Source: Microcaldota archaeon (lineage in GTDB: Archaea; Micrarchaeota; Micrarchaeia; Micrarchaeales; CABMGC01). Taken from it: a stretch of 49,138 bases of DNA. Shown one piece after another: positions 47,989 through 49,138 of this stretch. Position numbers and translations under genes: made by a program. Where the stretch lies: assembly GCA_028866835.1 (NCBI GenBank), contig JAGWHJ010000008.1:1-49138 (forward strand), read 5' to 3'. Every line of letters starts with the position of its first letter. Within the stretch, counting starts at the first letter, position 1. The notes below the pieces were generated by a model, which worked only from the letters and a program-made list of their open reading frames with translations, was not told the origin of the DNA and did not search any database.

Positions 47989-49138
47989 ATGGGATCTATT
48001 TTATGGTTTGCGTTTCAAATGGAATCCATGCGGAAGATGATGTATGGGATAATTGCTGTCATAGTGATGGTAGCGATTGCTGTGATGGCCTTTTATATAC
48101 TAAATAACTCCCCCTCCCCGCCGATTCACTATTCCAGTAAGAATGCGACAAATGTAACTAATGGTATAAACAACTTTGCTTTTAAGGCATATTCAGAGCT
48201 AAACGCGGGATCTGACAATGGATCTACTAACATTTTCTTTTCGCCATTTTCCGTATACACCGCTATGTCAATGGTGGCTGAGGGAGCTGGCGGTAATACG
48301 GCTTCACAGATGCACGATGTCCTGGGCCTTTCGCCAAACTCATCGGATAATCACGCAGGCTTTGGGCTGTATTTAGCAGTATCAATGCTCACGGAACCGG
48401 GTATAATCTCTCAACTGCTGATTCGGTGTGGATCGAAAAGAATTTTCCAATCAATCAGGGGTTTACAAAAAATCTCTCTACTTACTACTTTGCATCTTCA
48501 TCTTCGGCTGATTTTGTTAATGACGCTTCTGGAGAGACAACAGATATTAACAATTGGGTTTCAAACAAAACAGATGGCAAGATTACTGATTTAATTCCGC
48601 CGGGTGGCTTAGATTCCAGCACTGTTTTAGTTCTCGTTAATGCAATATACTTTAAGGGAAAGTGGTTACAAGAATTTAATAGGAATAATACACGTTCGGA
48701 ACCATTTTACATTTCACCGGATCAAAAAACAAACGTTTCTATGATGTATTCGGAATTAAGTAACGCTTCTTATTACGGTAACGGCAATTATCAGGCTCTG
48801 GAAATGGACTATGCAGGAGGAAATCTATCAATGCTTATAGTATTGCCTAATCAGACTAGCCTTTCACAGATAGAGACAGGCCTTTCTTCCACTGAAATAA
48901 ATAGTATCCGTTCAAGACTTGTAAAACAGCAAGTAGACGTTTGGCTCCCTAGATTTAATATTACCAAGTTTGAGGATATGAGAGACCTGCTCGAATCACT
49001 TGGTATTCAAGATGCGTTTAATCCGAGCGCAGCTAATTTTTCTGGCATAGGTTCGGGGGGGCTTTCCATCTCTGATGTCTACCATAAAGCTTATATTCAA
49101 GTAAATGAGTCAGGCACTACGGCGGCAGCCGCAACAGG
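47989..49138 (+). pseudogene. Membrane-anchored serpin with a -1 frameshift, partial at window end
   Basis: The N-terminal part (from ATG 47989, or 48019) begins with a hydrophobic anchor (MYGIIAVIVMVAIAVMAFYIL) and then serpin segments NIFFSPFSVYTAMSMVAEGAGGNTASQM. At about 48372 the frame is lost. In the -1 frame the protein continues as FSSINAHGTGYNLSTADSVW..., VNAIYFKGKW and MLIVLPNQTSL, and ends at the window edge in the reactive-centre hinge NESGTTAAAAT. Restoring one T in the TTT run at 48372-48374 joins the two frames. The track's 201-residue ORF is the truncated reading. Serpins trap serine or cysteine proteases. Frameshift, slippery-site recoding or sequence error cannot be distinguished here. 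Base composition is AT-rich. Confidence 0.8.

Noticed and set aside
1-49138. tRNA, rRNA, CRISPR arrays and insertion sequences
   Set aside because: I looked through all intergenic gaps and found no cloverleaf, regular spacer pattern or transposase-like protein. Gaps are mostly under 100 nt.

Overview
The window is a gene-dense archaeal chromosome segment. The archaeal markers are RNA polymerase subunit K, the GatE amidotransferase subunit, an aIF5B-type IF2, archaeal-type IleRS, an archaeal/eukaryotic-type methylthiotransferase, a geranylgeranyl reductase for ether lipids, a mevalonate-type GHMP decarboxylase, class III (pilin-type) signal peptides and a Sec11-like signal peptidase. Several genes have a TATA-like box about 25-29 nt before the start codon and no room for a leader, so leaderless transcription seems common. 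The compact layout, the QSAMEYLMTYGWAI-type surface proteins and the Ig-like repeat surface protein suggest a DPANN archaeon, most likely Micrarchaeota (ARMAN-like). That assignment is inference from memory; no marker phylogeny was run.

Layout. 1-3.3 kb: a partial HExxH protein, a VapBC toxin-antitoxin pair with an 18-bp palindromic operator, and an ABC-2 exporter. 3.6-8.3 kb: a 1582-residue repeat-rich surface protein with a poly-Gly tract and a C-terminal membrane anchor. 8.4-11.9 kb: a PurM-like enzyme and two multi-spanning transporters. 11.9-18.2 kb: a fatty-acid beta-oxidation island (two acyl-CoA dehydrogenases, a CoxG-like protein and a gamma-carbonic-anhydrase-like protein on +; 3-hydroxyacyl-CoA dehydrogenase, thiolase and enoyl-CoA hydratase on -). 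18.3-20.3 kb: a metal-transport operon (VIT1-like, small protein, NiCoT). 20.3-25.8 kb: M50 protease, SMC and an expanded signal peptidase on -. 25.9-31.5 kb: phosphoesterase, transglutaminase-fold protein, GGR, RpoK, glycosyltransferase, Nudix and CDP-alcohol phosphotransferase. 31.5-45.6 kb: translation genes (ileS, e-MtaB-like, gatE, infB), ndk, a SufT-like protein and two LamG surface paralogues. 45.7-49.1 kb: a TRAM protein with a leader hairpin and terminator, a 2-phosphoglycerate-kinase-like gene broken by an in-frame TAA, a mevalonate-pathway decarboxylase, and a membrane-anchored serpin with a one-base frameshift that runs off the window.

How the genes fit together. The beta-oxidation island supplies all four cyclic reactions for turning acyl-CoA into acetyl-CoA. 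No acyl-CoA synthetase or electron-transfer flavoprotein is present in the window. GGR, the CDP-alcohol phosphotransferase and the GHMP decarboxylase belong to isoprenoid/ether-lipid synthesis. Signal peptidase, M50 protease, LamG proteins, the Ig-repeat protein and the serpin form a cell-envelope theme. No rRNA, tRNA, CRISPR array or insertion sequence was recognised. The first ~0.8 kb and last ~1.2 kb are visibly more AT-rich than the middle.
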